A program made the translations under genes and the position numbers. DNA of 64,000 nt. Origin: Caminicella sporogenes DSM 14501. Lineage in GTDB: Bacteria > Bacillota > Clostridia > Peptostreptococcales > Caminicellaceae. Of the stretch, positions 63,529-64,000 are shown in pieces; position 1 is the first letter of the stretch, and every line of letters starts with the position of its first letter. The stretch lies in the NCBI RefSeq assembly GCF_900142285.1, contig NZ_FRAJ01000013.1, positions 1-64,000 of the forward strand, read 5' to 3'. Under the pieces are notes generated by a model. It was not told the origin of the DNA. It saw only the letters and a program-made list of their open reading frames with translations, and did not search any database.

Positions 63529-64000
63529 ATCTCTTTATAACTTTACTTCCAATTGGACAAACTTTGATACATATACCGCAGACAGACCCTCTCCCTATAT
63601 GATGGTAAAAATTCGACATATGTTCACTACATGCCTGAACATCTATAAGCTCTTCTCTTTTTATACCCGGATACCATAAAACCCCTTTTATAGCTAATGC
63701 TGGACACGCTTTCATACACTCTATACAACTTCCACATTTTGACTTTTCTATCGGCTTATCATACTTAACTTCTAAATTTGTCAATATAGTACCTAATCTA
63801 ACTCTAGGTCCAAATTCCTCAGTTACAAGACATCCACTTTTTCCTATCCAACCAATACCTGCCCTCGTTGCTGCTGTCCTATGTTGAAATACTCCTTTAT
63901 ACTTATTGCCATCTACATTTATTGATTGAGAAGCAGCCACAGGCATAGCTAAAAATCCCCATTCTTGTAGCTTTAAAACTGCTTCTAACATAATTTGGTC
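63527..64000 (-). CDS. Epoxyqueuosine-reductase-like Fe-S protein, 5' part outside
   Basis: The C-terminal 157 residues are inside the window; the frame stays open past 63991 to the edge. It has NKYKGVFQHRTAATRAGIGW, LVTEEFGPRVRLGTIL and two ferredoxin-type clusters (CGSCIECMKACPALAIK and CGICIKVCPIG, plus an isolated Cys in DVQACSEH), matching the QueG/4Fe-4S double-cluster family. QueG itself is B12-dependent and makes queuosine in tRNA; many clostridial homologues lack that proven role. Catalytic Asp-equivalent regions may be off the window. Confidence 0.85.
   Translation of the reverse strand, partial: DQIMLEAVLKLQEWGFLAMPVAASQSINVDGNKYKGVFQHRTAATRAGIGWIGKSGCLVTEEFGPRVRLGTILTNLEVKYDKPIEKSKCGSCIECMKACPALAIKGVLWYPGIKREELIDVQACSEHMSNFYHHIGRGSVCGICIKVCPIGSKVIKR

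Overview
The window reads as chromosome of a low-GC, strictly anaerobic, spore-forming Firmicute of the Clostridia/Tissierellia type. The signs are very AT-rich intergenic DNA, T-box-controlled tRNA ligases, sporulation or spore genes (YtxC, an alpha/beta SASP, a PdaB-like deacetylase, a GerMN lipoprotein), ferredoxin-linked 2-oxoacid oxidation (IorAB), a type I-B-like CRISPR repeat, and many GTG/TTG starts rescued by strong GGAGG sites. Almost everything from 1 to 30 kb and 32 to 48 kb is on the minus strand. The plus-strand exceptions are an FtsH-like protease, the lysine/DAP operon and a few small genes.

Layout. 1-0.6 kb: a free-standing 5S rRNA-tRNA-Asn unit with its own promoter. 0.6-3.9 kb: ptb-iorA-iorB for amino-acid-derived 2-oxoacid oxidation. 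4-8.7 kb: TPR, GNAT, B12-binding radical SAM, amidase-like and unknown genes. 8.8-24.9 kb: translation and maintenance genes (argS, mutS2, U32 peptidase, zapA, pheST, SpoU methylase, TrkA-type protein, infC-rpmI-rplT). argS and pheS (and later thrS) have T-box leaders whose specifier codons can be read as CGC, TTC and ACT. infC begins with ATT behind a leader terminator of the L20-autoregulated kind. 24.9-30.2 kb: an ABC importer with a DUF3798 lipoprotein. 30.6-37 kb: a short FtsH-like protease, thrS, DUF445, YtxC and a DUF6873 protein.

37-42.3 kb is an accessory pocket next to a five-tRNA cluster. It holds an MFS exporter, a PqqD/radical SAM/SPASM peptide maturase, an apparently frame-shifted 30-residue precursor peptide with a CWDWKEKKPNC tail, and a decayed IS21-type element. 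This is the best candidate for an undescribed system: a small RiPP (modified peptide) locus. 42.3-48.1 kb: tRNAs, Hsp33, a cold-shock protein, methyltransferase, SASP, CPBP protease and M20 amidohydrolase.

48.4-52 kb (plus strand): asd-dapA-dapB-dapH, the acetylase branch of DAP/lysine synthesis, with a divergent M20 amidohydrolase that could be its deacetylase. 52-56 kb: hpt, then a cysteine desulfidase/serine dehydratase gene with a clear sigma-54 promoter, three 17-bp palindromic operators and the neighbouring sigma-54 activator gene: a complete regulatory unit. 56-64 kb: a 1-phosphofructokinase-family kinase, the CCA-adding enzyme, an orphan six-repeat CRISPR array, a two-OB-fold SSB-like protein, a degenerate Mur-ligase-like protein, two polysaccharide deacetylases and the end of an epoxyqueuosine-reductase-like gene.
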